29,628 nucleotides of DNA from contig RQSC01000010.1 of the NCBI GenBank assembly GCA_013416795.1, positions 86,836-116,463 of the forward strand, given 5' to 3'. This stretch comes from Prasinococcaceae sp. CCMP 1430 (Eukaryota; Prasinodermophyta; Palmophyllophyceae; Prasinococcales; Prasinococcaceae). The translations under genes and the position numbers were made by a program. The notes under the pieces are model-generated. The model was given only the letters and a program-made list of their open reading frames with translations, searched no databases and had not been told where the DNA came from. Shown piece by piece: positions 17,208-26,095 of this stretch (its first letter is position 1; the number at the start of each line of letters is the position of its first letter).

Positions 17208-18013
17208 ATGGCCGACCTTGGACTTGGCCTCACTGGAACGACCATGACCAAGTCCTCAAGCAATGGAGGCAGCCGTGGCCTGCCAGGCTCGGTCGCATCG
17301 CACCTGACGGTACGCACGCGCGAGATCCCCACTCCACGCCACTCGCTCGACCACGTACCGATCCCGCTGCGGCCGCAATAGTATCGCGTGGGCACGCTGC
17401 GCGGGGCTAGCACACGCACTGTGCTGGCGCACGCGCCACTTGCATTACCTGATGCACTCCGCGCGGCATGCGCGCCGCCCCTCGCGGCTGCCGTCGCTCT
17501 CGCTCTCTGGGCAGGGTGGGAGCGGCGCGCTCGGCGTGGGCGAGCGCTACTCATTGTGCGGGCAATTCATCATCGGGCGTGACGGGCAGTGGCGGTGTCG
17601 CGGCGCGGCTGCAGCGGGAGACGTGCCAGGCGGGGACGAGGGCATAGGGAGGGTGGCTGGGCCAGGCCAGCCCCTCCCTTTTTGGGACGAGTCACGCGTG
17701 CTAATTGGTGAGGCAATGCGCTCGCCCGTGAAGAAGGAAACTGCAGACCAGCGAAAGGTGCGTATGCGCTCGAGGGCTGCAGCGAGCGGCAGCGCGCCGA
17801 CAGGTGTTTGGTGCTCTCGCTCGAGCTATCTTTGTGTGCGCCTGACGCTCCCTCTCTTTCTCTTTCGCGCGCGCCACTGGTCACCAGGCGCGGCAACGAG
17901 ACACGTTGAGCAGGCCACGGGCGCAGGCGGCTGCCAAGGGTGCCAAAGAGGACGGCATGGCCACGCTGAGCTCGCACGTACAGAAGCTCAAGGTCAGCAC
18001 GCTGCGGTTGTGA
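17208..18013 (+). CDS. Unrecognised three-exon protein
   Basis: Exons 17208-17309, 17515-17757 and 17888-18013 join with both introns in phase 0 (donors gtacgc and gtgcgt; acceptors gggcag and accag) and give 156 residues. The sequence starts MADLGLGLTGTTMTKSSSNG, has a central segment with ERYSLCGQFIIGRDGQWRC and LPFWDESRVLIGEAM, and a basic C-terminal part ending HVQKLKVSTLRL. I see no membrane segment, signal peptide or known domain. The gene is supported by splice phase consistency, donor form matching the other introns and a GTACTGTAC motif 157 bp after its stop. It is the only gene here in tandem with its left neighbour, so it could in principle belong to another transcript. It is convergent with the DUF155 gene. 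No function can be assigned. Confidence 0.45.
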
Positions 18014-18169
18014 CGACCAATGCCGTCAGCGCTCGGCATTCGTGCTCGCGTGGCACCGTCCGGAGGCCGCACGCAAGCGAGCATGGCCTGTACGCGATAG
18101 TGTGCTCGGGGGGCGTCCCAAGTCAGGGAGCTGGCGCTTGGCTCGTCAGGGGGTAAAATGTCTACATTG

Positions 18170-18178
18170 GTACTGTAC
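18170..18178. promoter_or_regulatory. GTACTGTAC motif between convergent genes
   Basis: The 9-mer sits between the stop codons of the three-exon gene (18013) and the DUF155 gene (18183), only 4 bp from the latter. It is identical to the copies at 11624-11632 and 16709-16717. Its reverse complement, GTACAGTAC, also occurs at 11619-11627. It may serve as a 3'-processing signal for the plus-strand gene. Confidence 0.4.
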
Positions 18179-18182
18179 ATGG

Positions 18183-19652
18183 CTAGCGCGTGAGGATGTC
18201 GTACAAGGCCACGACAATCTCGCAAGAGATGAGCACGATGATGATCCACTCGAGCGAGTCGGACTTTCTGTTCTGAAGCACGTCGAGGAAAAATTTCACC
18301 TGATGCTGAATGAGATTGAGCTTGAAGTCCAGCGTCTCGAAGCGATCCACCAGCATGAATTCGTCTCGCATGGCCTCCCACACGGTGTTGTACCGTGCGA
18401 ACTGCCACGCAGCGTCAGAGCGGTCCATCAGGCGGAGCTTGAGCATCACGTCGTGCATCATGGAGTTGTTCTGCACGACGAGCTTCAGCAGGCGCTCTCG
18501 GCGAACCTTCATCTCGCCAGTGACCTCCAGCTCGCTGTTGAGCTGCGAAAAGTCTGCGAGCATCTTGTCCACCTGCTGTGCGTAGTGGTCGAGTGCCACC
18601 GACTGACCGAGCACCGTCGAGATGACACGCACGTTGTTGAGGTCCAGCCGCTGCACGGTGATCTTGTCGGCGCCGAGCTCGGACCACTCCTCGAGCCTGG
18701 AGTCGACGGCGGCCGCGTACGACTCCTGCCGCGGGCCACCGGGTACCTTGCCACCTACCGCCAGCGCCTGCGCGTACTGCACCGCTGCCTCCCTGTCGGC
18801 GGCCGACGCGTTAAGCGTCACGACCGCTCCGAAGCCGAAGAGCACCGTGAACGTGCCGTCGTGCCAGCGCTCCGCGCGGTCGGGCTGCAGCGAGGACAGC
18901 GCGGTCGCTGCTGCACTGGCCGCTCGCCGGCGCAGCCGCTGCTCGCCCTCGCTCTCGGCTGGACGCTGCACGCCACGCTCATCCACGCGGTCGCGCTCGC
19001 GCTCGACCTGCCCGTCGACATTACCCTGAAGCGCGGCGGCCTCCGAGCGCACGTGCTCGAGCAGCGCCTCCGCAATGCTCGACACGGCGGCCGTGTCCAC
19101 TTCCGATTGCTGCCTGCCGCCACTACTGCGCGTGTCCCGGACCTCACTCCCGCTTTGTACCCCGCGCGCAGCGCCCGCAGCCGCCTCGCCGGCCTCCTGG
19201 AGCGCCTCGCGCTCGTTTTCGCGTTTGCGCTGCATCGCGGCCGCCCTGTTGACCAGCGTCGCATCAAGGCCGCCGTGCACAATGACACAGTCGCGCGAGA
19301 GCGTGAAAGGCACCTTCCAGCCGGCGAGCTCGTTGCGCGCGCGTCCCATGTCGAGCTGCCGCGCGACGTAGAACGCGCGCACTGGCACGGCGGCTTGCAC
19401 GGGCGTGGATTGGGGCATGGGAGACGACTCGGGCGTCTGCTCGCCTGGCTGCTGCTGTAGTGGCTGCTGCTGCTGCCGCCGCGCGCGCGCGCGCACAGGC
19501 CCGCGCGCGTCCTCTGCGGCAACCTGCGCCACCGCGGCCGCTGAGGTCATGGGCCGGCGCCAGGCGTCCCCTCGCGCGCCTGACCACAAGGGCGACACCC
19601 CCGTCACCCACCACCCAGCCGCCTTGCGGCCTGCTTCCATCGCGGACCGCAT
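18183..19652 (-). CDS. DUF155 family protein (RMND1 / RETARDED ROOT GROWTH-like), C-terminal membrane anchor
   Basis: 489 residues from the ATG at 19652; the next ATG, at 19640, is also possible. The N-terminal 90 residues are Arg/Ala-rich with Gln runs, as expected for an organelle presequence plus linker. DUF155 begins at about residue 92 (VPVRAFYVARQLDM), continues with FTVLFGFGAVVTLN, then DKITVQRLDLNNVRVISTVL, GQSVALDHYAQQVDKML, AWQFARYNTVWEAMRDEFML and DFKLNLIQHQVKFFLDVLQN, and closes with a membrane segment (LEWIIIVLISCEIVVALYDI). In animals RMND1 supports mitochondrial translation, and in plants RRG and its relatives act in mitochondria. The match is closest to the plant form. The region at 140-260 has long charged insertions not typical of the family. 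The gene is divergent from MsrA. Confidence 0.88.
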   Translation of the reverse strand: MRSAMEAGRKAAGWWVTGVSPLWSGARGDAWRRPMTSAAAVAQVAAEDARGPVRARARRQQQQPLQQQPGEQTPESSPMPQSTPVQAAVPVRAFYVARQLDMGRARNELAGWKVPFTLSRDCVIVHGGLDATLVNRAAAMQRKRENEREALQEAGEAAAGAARGVQSGSEVRDTRSSGGRQQSEVDTAAVSSIAEALLEHVRSEAAALQGNVDGQVERERDRVDERGVQRPAESEGEQRLRRRAASAAATALSSLQPDRAERWHDGTFTVLFGFGAVVTLNASAADREAAVQYAQALAVGGKVPGGPRQESYAAAVDSRLEEWSELGADKITVQRLDLNNVRVISTVLGQSVALDHYAQQVDKMLADFSQLNSELEVTGEMKVRRERLLKLVVQNNSMMHDVMLKLRLMDRSDAAWQFARYNTVWEAMRDEFMLVDRFETLDFKLNLIQHQVKFFLDVLQNRKSDSLEWIIIVLISCEIVVALYDILTR

Positions 19653-20602
19653 CCGTGCCCCTGCCGGCCCAGCCGGCGCTGTCGCCGCCGCTGGTGCGCC
19701 TGCGGCCGCGGCGGCGCAAAGCCCGGCGGCCACTCGCCAGCACACCCCTGCGCGCGCGCGCACACACAATCACCCCCAAGCACACGCCGCCCTCCTGCAG
19801 CCGCCGCGGCCTGCGCAGGCATCCGGCGCCCGCCTCCGCCTCTTTTTTTCCACTGTTCCTGTTGAGGGTCTGCACACAGTACAAAAAAAAGGCCATCCGA
19901 TTTTCGCAACGATTTGCAGTAGTGATTGGATTTGCGCACCCACTAGCACTCACGAGCGCGGCTGAGAATGGTACACAGTAAATGTATGCGGATGAGTTCA
20001 ATTTGCGTGAAGTGAAGAAAACAAAAGTTCTGGAAAACTGATGAGTGTCTTGCCTAGCTAGCCGCATCGCATCCGCGTTGGCAGGAAAAGAAGGAAATTT
20101 GACCTCGCCTTATCCGGAAGCGGGGCACAATCTTCCGGGCCGTCGCTCGGCTCGTGCATGGATTCATTTTGATGTGGAGATCACAGTGTGAGTACTCTCC
20201 CGTGGCCTGCAGGCATCTGGGTGCGGAAGCGCATGCGGCGTGTGGCGCCGCGCGCGCGTGGTGCGTGCGCGCGCGAGCGTGTGCTGCGTGTGCGTGTGCG
20301 ACCGCATGTGTCTGCGTACGGGAGGGGGAGGTGAGGGGCGCGCTCACGTGTGGTGCGAATGACTGGAGTAGTGTGGCACAGCGCGCGTAGACGACGCCCC
20401 GCCCCCCGTCCCCGCCTCCCACCCCACGCCCACCCCCGGCCTCCCTCCCCCGGCGGCCCGCGCATCGCATGGCCTCGCGCGCGCTCGCCGCACCCCGAAT
20501 GGCCAGCACGCTCTTTTTCATTGGCGTCAAGATGGTGCTCGCGCTTGCCGATGTTTCGCCGTCCGCGGCGCCCGCGCCGCGCCGCGCCGCGCGCTCGCAG
20601 CG
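19653..20602. promoter_or_regulatory. Divergent upstream region of DUF155 gene and MsrA
   Basis: These 950 bp between opposite start codons form the largest non-coding stretch in the window. An AT-richer island covers about 19845-20180 and includes a T-run, an A8 run near 19884, and gaagtgaagaaaacaaaagttctgg. Frames that cross it have no domain. A GT/GC-rich segment (20240-20340) follows, then a pyrimidine-rich stretch (20396-20460) before MsrA. I searched for a tRNA cloverleaf and a C/D snoRNA (a ctgatga-like box lies at 20039) and found no partner elements. Confidence 0.45.
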
Positions 20603-20624
20603 ATGGGTCTCGGCGACCTCATGA
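20469..20624 (+). other. Overlapping upstream ORF with a signal-peptide-like sequence
   Basis: An ATG-started 51-codon frame ends in a TGA at 20622 and overlaps the MsrA start (20603) in another frame. Its peptide has a basic start, a hydrophobic core ([17 protein letters not shown]) and an Ala/Pro/Arg-rich tail. It may be a translated uORF that limits MsrA expression. It may instead be the true targeting leader of MsrA, if a frame error or unseen splice joins them. Confidence 0.35.
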
Positions 20625-21707
20625 AGTCGCTCATGGCGGACAAGCTCAAGATCGTCGACCCCTCTCAGGCGCTGCCCGGCCGCGAGGCCGTGATGCAGGT
20701 GTCGCCCACGCACGTCGTCACGGGCAACCCAATGCAGGCCCCCTTCCCCGACGGCCTCGAGACCGTCGTGTTCGCCACGGGGTGCTTCTGGGGCAGCGAG
20801 AAGGCCTTCTGGCGCATGCCGGGGGTGTTCACCACCGCAGTAGGCTACGCGGGCGGGTACACGCCCAACCCCACGTACGAGGAGGCCTGCAGTGGCTACA
20901 GCGGCCACACAGAGGCCGTTCAGGTAGTGTACGACCCCAAGGTGCGGGTGGCCTCGCGCGCGCGCGCGTGCGCGCCCTCGTCACACATGCGCGCACGCAC
21001 CTGACGCAAGTATGCGCGCGCGCGTATACAGGTCGTGGCGCTGGCGGACCTGCTGCGCACGTTCTGGACGAGCCACGACCCCACGCAGGGCATGGGACAG
21101 GGCAACGACATGGGCACGCAGTACCGCAGCGCCATCTATCCCACTACGCAGAAGCAGCTGGAACTCGCCGAGGCGAGCGCCACGGCGTATGGCGCGGCGC
21201 TCGCCGCAGCGGGGCGCAGCGGCGAGATCACCACCGAGATCAAGATGGGCGAGAACGGCGAGCCGGTGAAGTTTTACTACGCGGAAGATTACCACCAGCA
21301 GGTGCGAGCGCTACACTGTGTTTGTGCGTGTGTGTGTGCGTCTCACTCTCTGTCCGTGTGCGCGTGCATGTGTGCGTGTGTGCGTGTGTCGCCGTGGTGC
21401 GAGAGGCTGCGCGGCGGCGCGGGTGCGCGTCTACAATGCGCTGTCGACATTGCTACCCACTCGGGCCTTTCTCTCTGACGCACGCGCGAACGCATTCGCG
21501 ATCCCGCGCGTGCTACAGTACCTCGCAAAGCCGGGCTCGAGGCCGTACTGCTCCGCGCAGCCCACGGGCGTTGACCTTCCCATGACGTTCCTTCAGGGCC
21601 CCGAGGACGTCGGCCGCCTGCCCGACGCCTACTGGGACAAGCACGCGCCGCGGCCCGGCTGCACCATCGGCTTTCCCAACGAGCAGATCGACCTGGGCGA
21701 GCTCTGA
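20603..21707 (+). CDS. msrA: Peptide-methionine (S)-S-oxide reductase MsrA, three exons
   Basis: Exons 20603-20941, 21032-21301 and 21519-21707 join in phase 0 at both introns (donors gtgcgg and gtgcga; acceptors tacag) to give 265 residues. The catalytic cysteine is C61 in [13 protein letters not shown]. The rest of the family pattern follows: [32 protein letters not shown], then [46 protein letters not shown]. Further Cys in the last exon (PYCSAQ, RPGC) could act as resolving residues. The enzyme reduces methionine-S-sulfoxide in proteins using thioredoxin. The start fits the usual length before the GCFWG motif. No targeting peptide is attached in this frame, so the protein reads as cytosolic unless the overlapping upstream ORF is involved. 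The second intron is rich in GT repeats. The gene is convergent with LCMT1. Confidence 0.95.
21318..21392. repeat. GT-rich simple repeat in MsrA intron 2
   Basis: Imperfect gtgtgtgcg / gtgcatgtgtgcgtgtgtgcg repeats lie in the 217-nt second intron. All frames through it give Val/Cys-rich strings from composition. Confidence 0.8.
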
Positions 21708-22059
21708 GCGGAGCTGCGCGGGGGAAGAGCGTGTGCTCGTGCGTGCACGCCGGCGCACCCTGTTACGAGCCGCAGACTGTTTTATGGTGTCGGCATCGGC
21801 GCGGCGCACGCACCGGCGCGGCGCACGCACCGGCGCCTCTCTCTCACTCCCATCGAGGTGTGCGCATGCGCACGAGCACATGCACGAACACACGCCTGTG
21901 TTCACGCCCCACACGGGCGTGCGTGCACGCCCACACATACGTGACGCGCCGCGCTCTGCGCAGGCGCGGTCGCAAGAGCGTGGGGGTGAATACATATTAT
22001 CGCCGCGAGGCTTTATTAAGTGCTTCGGTTGTCCTGCGGACGCGCCCACTCTCAGCACA
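21708..22059. other. Convergent 3' intergenic region (MsrA / LCMT1)
   Basis: These 352 bp lie between two stop codons. They hold a short tandem repeat (21797-21836), several gcgtgcacgc/cacacg stretches, and an AT-richer patch (aatacatattatcg, then ctttattaag) at about 21989-22020 next to the LCMT1 stop. I see no gene. Confidence 0.6.
21797..21836. repeat. 17-bp tandem repeat, two full copies plus part of a third
   Basis: The unit cggcgcggcgcacgcac occurs at 21797-21813 and 21814-21830, followed by cggcgc (21831-21836). It appears to be a local slippage product in the convergent intergenic DNA. Confidence 0.85.
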
Positions 22060-23201
22060 TTAGTCGGCGCGCGGCAGCCAGCTGGAGAGCGCGCAAGGCG
22101 TCGGCCCCTCAGGAACAGCCCCGAAGAGGATCTGGGCGTCGAGGCCCAGCTCGTCGGCCGCGCGCGCGGACACGGCGGTAGCGAACGCGTAGTGCTCCAT
22201 GAGCATGCGCCACTCCTCGATCTCGTCGAGCGACTCGATGCGCGCGGCGCGGGCGGCGTCGGCGCGGTCAACGCCGTCGGAGCGCGTGTAGAGCGCGTAC
22301 ATGTCGAGCGCGCTCGCTCGCGCGAACCCCGCGCGAACGAGGCGCGCCTCGTGCGCCTTGGCGTCGGGCGCCGCCGCGACGCCGCGCAGCGGGCAGCCGC
22401 GTTCAGCGAGGTGCTTTGCCATCTGCCTGCCAAATGCGTCGTCGGGGCGCACCGCCTCGTACAGCGCGAGCGCGCCGAGCTCAAGCGAGGCCGCCCACTC
22501 AACAAGCGCCTGGCCGTGCTCGGGGTCGAGGTACGACAGCACGCACTCGCACAGCACAAGCGTTGGTGCGCGCGCGTCGAAGCCCAGCTCGACGAGACGC
22601 GCGCTCAGCGCTGCGGTCGGGGCGCGCAGGTCCCACGGCGCGAGCGCATATGCGCGCGTGCGCAGTACGCCCTCGGCAGGCTGGACCACGTCGTCAGCGC
22701 AGCCCGCGCCGAGCAAATCCATCATGTCCGGCGCGGCCGCGAGTGCCGCCGCCTTGCGCGCTGCCACCTCATGGAAGTCGAGCTCGAAGTAGGCGAGCGC
22801 CCGTGGCGGCGCACCGCCCGCCGCCTCGGCCAGCAGCAGTGCGCTGGTGTCGTAGCCCGCGCCGAGCGACACGACCTGCCGCCGAACGCCGCCGCCATGC
22901 GCGGCAGTTGCGCGCAAAAAGCCGTCGAGCACGCGCCGCACGGCCGCCACGCGCGCGTGCGTGCCGCGGTTGATCATCGGCGGCCGCCGCCGTACCGGCC
23001 GCGGCGGCGGTGCTCCGGGGAGGAGGGCGGCTGGCCCGACGAGGGGCTGGATGCGGGACTCGCCGCCGCCTCCGCGCGCCCCCCGGCGAGCAGCCGCGCG
23101 ACGTACGGGTCGCGCAGGTACCCCTGAGCGGCTGCGCTCGCCTTGGACGCTGCCGCGTCATCGTTCGTGGCGCGCACGGCCGCGTCTCTCGCCGTGCCCA
23201 T
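22060..23201 (-). CDS. LCMT1: Leucine carboxyl methyltransferase 1 (PP2A methyltransferase), reading frame broken near the N-terminus
   Basis: The main part (22060-22977, 305 codons) carries the LCMT pattern: PPMINRGTHARV, the SAM-binding QVVSLGAGYDTSALLL, then YFELDFHEVAARKAAAL, TLVLCECVLSYLD, YEAVRPDDAFGRQMAKHL, RGCPLRG and DEIEEWRMLMEHY. The conserved start of the family is also present, upstream in a different frame from the ATG at 23201: VRATNDDAAASKASAAAQGY, then LRDPYVARLLAG. The two frames must meet between about 22980 and 23090, but no intron of the form seen elsewhere fits. A six-C run at 23079-23084 is a likely place for a one-base error. The enzyme methylates the C-terminal leucine of the PP2A catalytic subunit and so controls holoenzyme assembly. 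The gene is divergent from ADAT1 across a 217-bp gap. Confidence 0.85.
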
Positions 23202-23418
23202 CGCGAATGCCCGCCGCCTGCCTGCCTCCCCCACCCAACCACCCTCCCACCCTCCCCACTGCAGCGCGCAGCGCCCGCGCGGTGTGCCGTCTTCCGCCAG
23301 ACGCATCACACCTACACGCCAGCGCTGAGGACGCGCTGGCACACGGCGCGGCGTGGCGCGCGCAGCGCCCGCCACCGCTGCGGCGGGTGCCTCGCCACTC
23401 CACCCCCTCTCCTCCGCC
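23202..23418. promoter_or_regulatory. Short divergent promoter region LCMT1 / ADAT1
   Basis: Only 217 bp separate the two start codons. The sequence includes a C-rich pyrimidine stretch (ctgcctgcctcccccacccaaccaccctcccaccc, read over 23217-23255) and no TATA box. A shared bidirectional promoter is likely from the spacing. Confidence 0.5.
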
Positions 23419-25056
23419 ATGGAGGGCGCGGCGGCCGCCGACGGGGACGCCGCGGCCGTCGCAGGGGATGTGGCGGCCGAGGTGGCGGCTACTGCTCTCG
23501 CCGCGTACGCGGCGCTGCCCAAGCACGGCAAGCCGGCCGCGAGCGGTGGCGCCGCCGGCGCGGCAATCGAGTACACGCACCTCGCGGCGTTCGTCGTTGG
23601 TGAGCGCGTGGGCGACGGAAGCAGCGGTTACGCCGCAAGGCGCTGGCGGTGTGTGGCGCTCGGCACCGGCACCAAGTGCGTTGGGCCGTCGCGCGCGTCC
23701 GCTGCTGGCGAGCGCCTGCACGACTCACACGCGGAGGTGCTCGCGCGGCGGGCGCTGCTGTGCTATCTGTACGACGACGCGCAGCGTGCGCTCGGCGACG
23801 GGGCGCGTGGCTACGACGCTGGTGGTGGCGGTGGTACTGAGCCAATGCCCGCGCTACTGCGGGTAGCCCGCGGTGGCGGTGCGAGCGGGGGCGGCGGCGA
23901 CCTGGCGGTACTCGAGCGAGCGCCTGACAAGCTACTGTGGATGTACCTCAGTCAGGCGCCCTGCGGGGATGCCAGCATCCACGGCGCCGACACCGGCGAG
24001 GACACGGGTATGCGCGTTCTTGGTTGCGGGGGAAACGTCGGCGACGCGGGGCGCAACGGTTCGAGAGACCGCAAGCCGGGGGTCCCGCGGCGCGCCGCTG
24101 GGGCTGCGCCTGCAGCACATGGCCGCACAGGTGCGCGCCCGGTCTCCACAGGCGGTGGTGCCGGCGCGGACACACTCGGCGTGGAACTCAGGCGTGAGAT
24201 CGGTGGACCGCAGGTCGTGGGTGTGACGCGCCTCAAGCCCGGCCGTGGCGAGCGCACGTGCTCGATGAGCTGCTCGGACAAGATCGTGCGCTGGTGTGCG
24301 CTCGGCGTGCAGGGCGCGCTGCTGTCGCACTTCGTTGCCGAGCCGCTGCGCATCGACGGTTTTGCGCTTGCCGGTACGACCGCAGGCGGTGCTGCGCTCG
24401 CCGCGCTGCGGCGTGCAGTGTGCGACCGAGCCATCGCCGCGACCGCCGGCGTGGCCACACCTGTTGCGGCCGCCGCGCCTCCCGCGCCTGAAGAGCTTCG
24501 AGCTACCGCACGCGCCGGGCGTGTGGCGTGCGGATACGCAATCAGCTGGCACGCGGGCGCGGGGCCGGCCGACGTGACCATCGGTGCCAGTGGCCTCAAG
24601 GCGGGCACAACCGCCAAGGCGGCGGCGAGTGGCAGCGCCAAGTGTCGCGCTGCGTGCTGCCGCGTCGAGCTGCTTGGCCGCTTCCGCGCTCTGGCGCGCG
24701 CCACGTGTGCATACGTGCGCAGGTGGGGACGACCTGACGGCACGACAGCACGAGGCAGCGCCCCGGACCTCTCGCTTGACACGCTGCTCGCCATGGGGTA
24801 CGGCGAGATCAAGGAGGCCGCACACGCACACGCGGCCGCAAGGCATGCGCTGCTGTGCGCTCCCGGCGCGGTGCTGGCGCCTTGGTCTTTCGGTTCTCGC
24901 GCACTCCAGGCATTCGGCGCGCCGGCGCCGAGCGCCAAGGAGCCCGACGCGCAGCTCGCCGCTGAGGAGAGGGCGCAACACAAGCGCAAGCTGCCCGACA
25001 GCGACGCCGTTCATGTATATGATGAAAGTAATCGCCGATCGGAGCGGTATGTATAG
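23419..25056 (+). CDS. ADAT1: tRNA-specific adenosine deaminase 1 (ADAT1/Tad1)
   Basis: An intronless frame of 545 residues. The ATG at 23419 sits in a strong context (gccATGG); the frame opens further upstream but has no earlier ATG between there and the divergent neighbour. The A_deamin catalytic set is complete: H104 and E106 in [13 protein letters not shown]182 in [12 protein letters not shown], and C285 in [12 protein letters not shown]. The family converts A37 to inosine in eukaryotic tRNA-Ala. KCVG before the first motif and [11 protein letters not shown] near the end also fit. There is no double-stranded RNA-binding domain, which separates it from ADARs. Gly/Ala-rich inserts at about 130-165 and 200-255 make it longer than the yeast enzyme. 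The C-terminus is basic and charged. The gene is convergent with thioredoxin y, whose stop lies 65 bp away. Confidence 0.93.
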   Translation: MEGAAAADGDAAAVAGDVAAEVAATALAAYAALPKHGKPAASGGAAGAAIEYTHLAAFVVGERVGDGSSGYAARRWRCVALGTGTKCVGPSRASAAGERLHDSHAEVLARRALLCYLYDDAQRALGDGARGYDAGGGGGTEPMPALLRVARGGGASGGGGDLAVLERAPDKLLWMYLSQAPCGDASIHGADTGEDTGMRVLGCGGNVGDAGRNGSRDRKPGVPRRAAGAAPAAHGRTGARPVSTGGGAGADTLGVELRREIGGPQVVGVTRLKPGRGERTCSMSCSDKIVRWCALGVQGALLSHFVAEPLRIDGFALAGTTAGGAALAALRRAVCDRAIAATAGVATPVAAAAPPAPEELRATARAGRVACGYAISWHAGAGPADVTIGASGLKAGTTAKAAASGSAKCRAACCRVELLGRFRALARATCAYVRRWGRPDGTTARGSAPDLSLDTLLAMGYGEIKEAAHAHAAARHALLCAPGAVLAPWSFGSRALQAFGAPAPSAKEPDAQLAAEERAQHKRKLPDSDAVHVYDESNRRSERYV

Positions 25057-25121
25057 TACACTCAACACTCTGGCCGGTCGAAATCGAGAGAGTCGTACTG
25101 GGGCATTGATGCAGCCGAGGC

Positions 25122-25856
25122 CTACGTACTCTCCGCTTGCTGCGACTCGAGGCCAGCGAGGAAGTAGTTGACGCGCTCCACGAGCTGCGGCCCCTGCACC
25201 ACGCCTTCCATGCGGTCGAGCACCTTGCCATCCTCAGAGAAGAGGACGAGCGTGGGAAGGCCCTCGATGCGGTACTGGCTCGCGATGCGCGGGTACTTGT
25301 CCGTGTCAATCTTCACCATCTGCACCTTCTCCTTGAGCTGCGGCGACATCTACATTCGAAGGGAGGCAACAGGGCGATTGCGGGCGCGAGCGACAAGCGC
25401 GTGGGTGCAGGGTGGGCGAAGACGTGCCGAGGAATGCGCAGGTTGCGAGCGCATGTCAGCCTGGCGGGCAGGTTCAAGCCCACCGCAGTGAGAGAGCGAG
25501 AGAGCGGGAGAGGGAAAGCGGGCGCGCGTGGTGCGCGCGTTGCATGTATGTGCGCGTGCAGTAAGTGTCTTTCCCCTCGGCGCGCGCGAGCAGGCACGCA
25601 CGTCGCTCAGGATCTTGGACATCATCACGCATGGCCCGCACCAGGTTGCATAGAAGTCCACGAGCGTGGGCTTTCCCCCTGAGCGGAGCATGTCGTCGAA
25701 CGAGCCGTACTCCTTTTTCGACGCCTGCGCGCGCGGCACCACTCGGCGCCCCAGCGGCGCGCTGCCGGCCCGCGCCGGCAAAGCCCGCTGCTGGGCCCTC
25801 CGCACGGCCGCCGGCCGCGCCGCACCGAGTGCGGCTGCGGCAGTCGACGCCGCCAT
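25122..25856 (-). CDS. TRXY: Plastid thioredoxin, y type, two exons
   Basis: Exons 25602-25856 and 25122-25349 join in phase 0 (donor gtgcgt after LSD; acceptor gtag before the ATG codon of MSPQLKEK). The product has 160 residues. Residues 1-45 form an Ala/Arg/Ser-rich transit-like peptide ending near RRVVPRAQA. The thioredoxin fold follows, with active site W72-C73-G74-P75-C76 in DFYATWCGPCVMM, then VQMVKIDTDKYPRIASQYRI, EGLPTLVLFSEDGKVLDRME and LVERVNYFLAG. The VKIDTDKYP stretch is typical of the y class, which in plants reduces plastid peroxiredoxins and methionine sulfoxide reductases. The intron is 252 nt. The gene is divergent from the aldehyde dehydrogenase gene and convergent with ADAT1. 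Confidence 0.93.
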
Positions 25857-26095
25857 CGGCCCCTAAGCTCCTGTCCGGCCTGTCCGCCCGCCCGCAGCCC
25901 CCCTTCCCGGCCACTTTACCCCCGAACCCCCGCGCTGCGCGATGTCGCGAGGCACGTCGCGCAGCTGCGCGTGCGCTGTGGCAGCGCGGCGCGCGCTGCG
26001 CTGCGTCGGCGGCCGCGGCAGCAGCGGCCGAGGCGGAGAGGGTGCGCGCAGAGGCGGGGGCCCCGCCCGAGGTGAGGCTCCCCAACACGGGCGCC
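25857..26095. promoter_or_regulatory. Divergent region thioredoxin y / aldehyde dehydrogenase, including an open ALDH leader
   Basis: These 239 bp lie between the Trx y ATG and the first safe in-frame ALDH ATG. The ALDH frame is open through all of it and reads as an Arg/Ala-rich leader followed by VRLPNTGAM, but contains no ATG. An ATG at 25942 in a neighbouring frame begins a presequence-like MSRGTSRSCACAVAARRAL. Promoter and leader cannot be separated from sequence alone. Confidence 0.45.

Noticed and set aside
18042-19460. 472-codon plus-strand frame opposite the DUF155 gene
   Set aside because: Leu/His/Arg-rich antisense translation with no domain. DUF155 on the minus strand is a clear family match.
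20036-20048. C-box-like ctgatga suggesting a C/D snoRNA
   Set aside because: The first base does not fit the consensus, and no D box or terminal stem was found nearby.
19264-20067. Minus-strand frame that could be a longer DUF155 N-terminus
   Set aside because: It is in another frame than DUF155 for its whole overlap, and its upstream part is AT-rich, UTR-like DNA.
21733-23127. 464-codon plus-strand frame opposite LCMT1
   Set aside because: Arg/Ala/His-rich antisense shadow. LCMT1 motifs on the minus strand explain the region.
23353-23418. Longer ADAT1 starting upstream of the ATG at 23419
   Set aside because: The upstream frame begins with GTG, not ATG, and 23419 has a strong start context.
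25460-25490. ggttcaagccc, a tRNA T-loop-like string in the Trx y intron
   Set aside because: The flanking bases do not form a T stem, and no acceptor, D or anticodon arms were found. A similar ggttcgaga at 24058 lies inside ADAT1 coding sequence.
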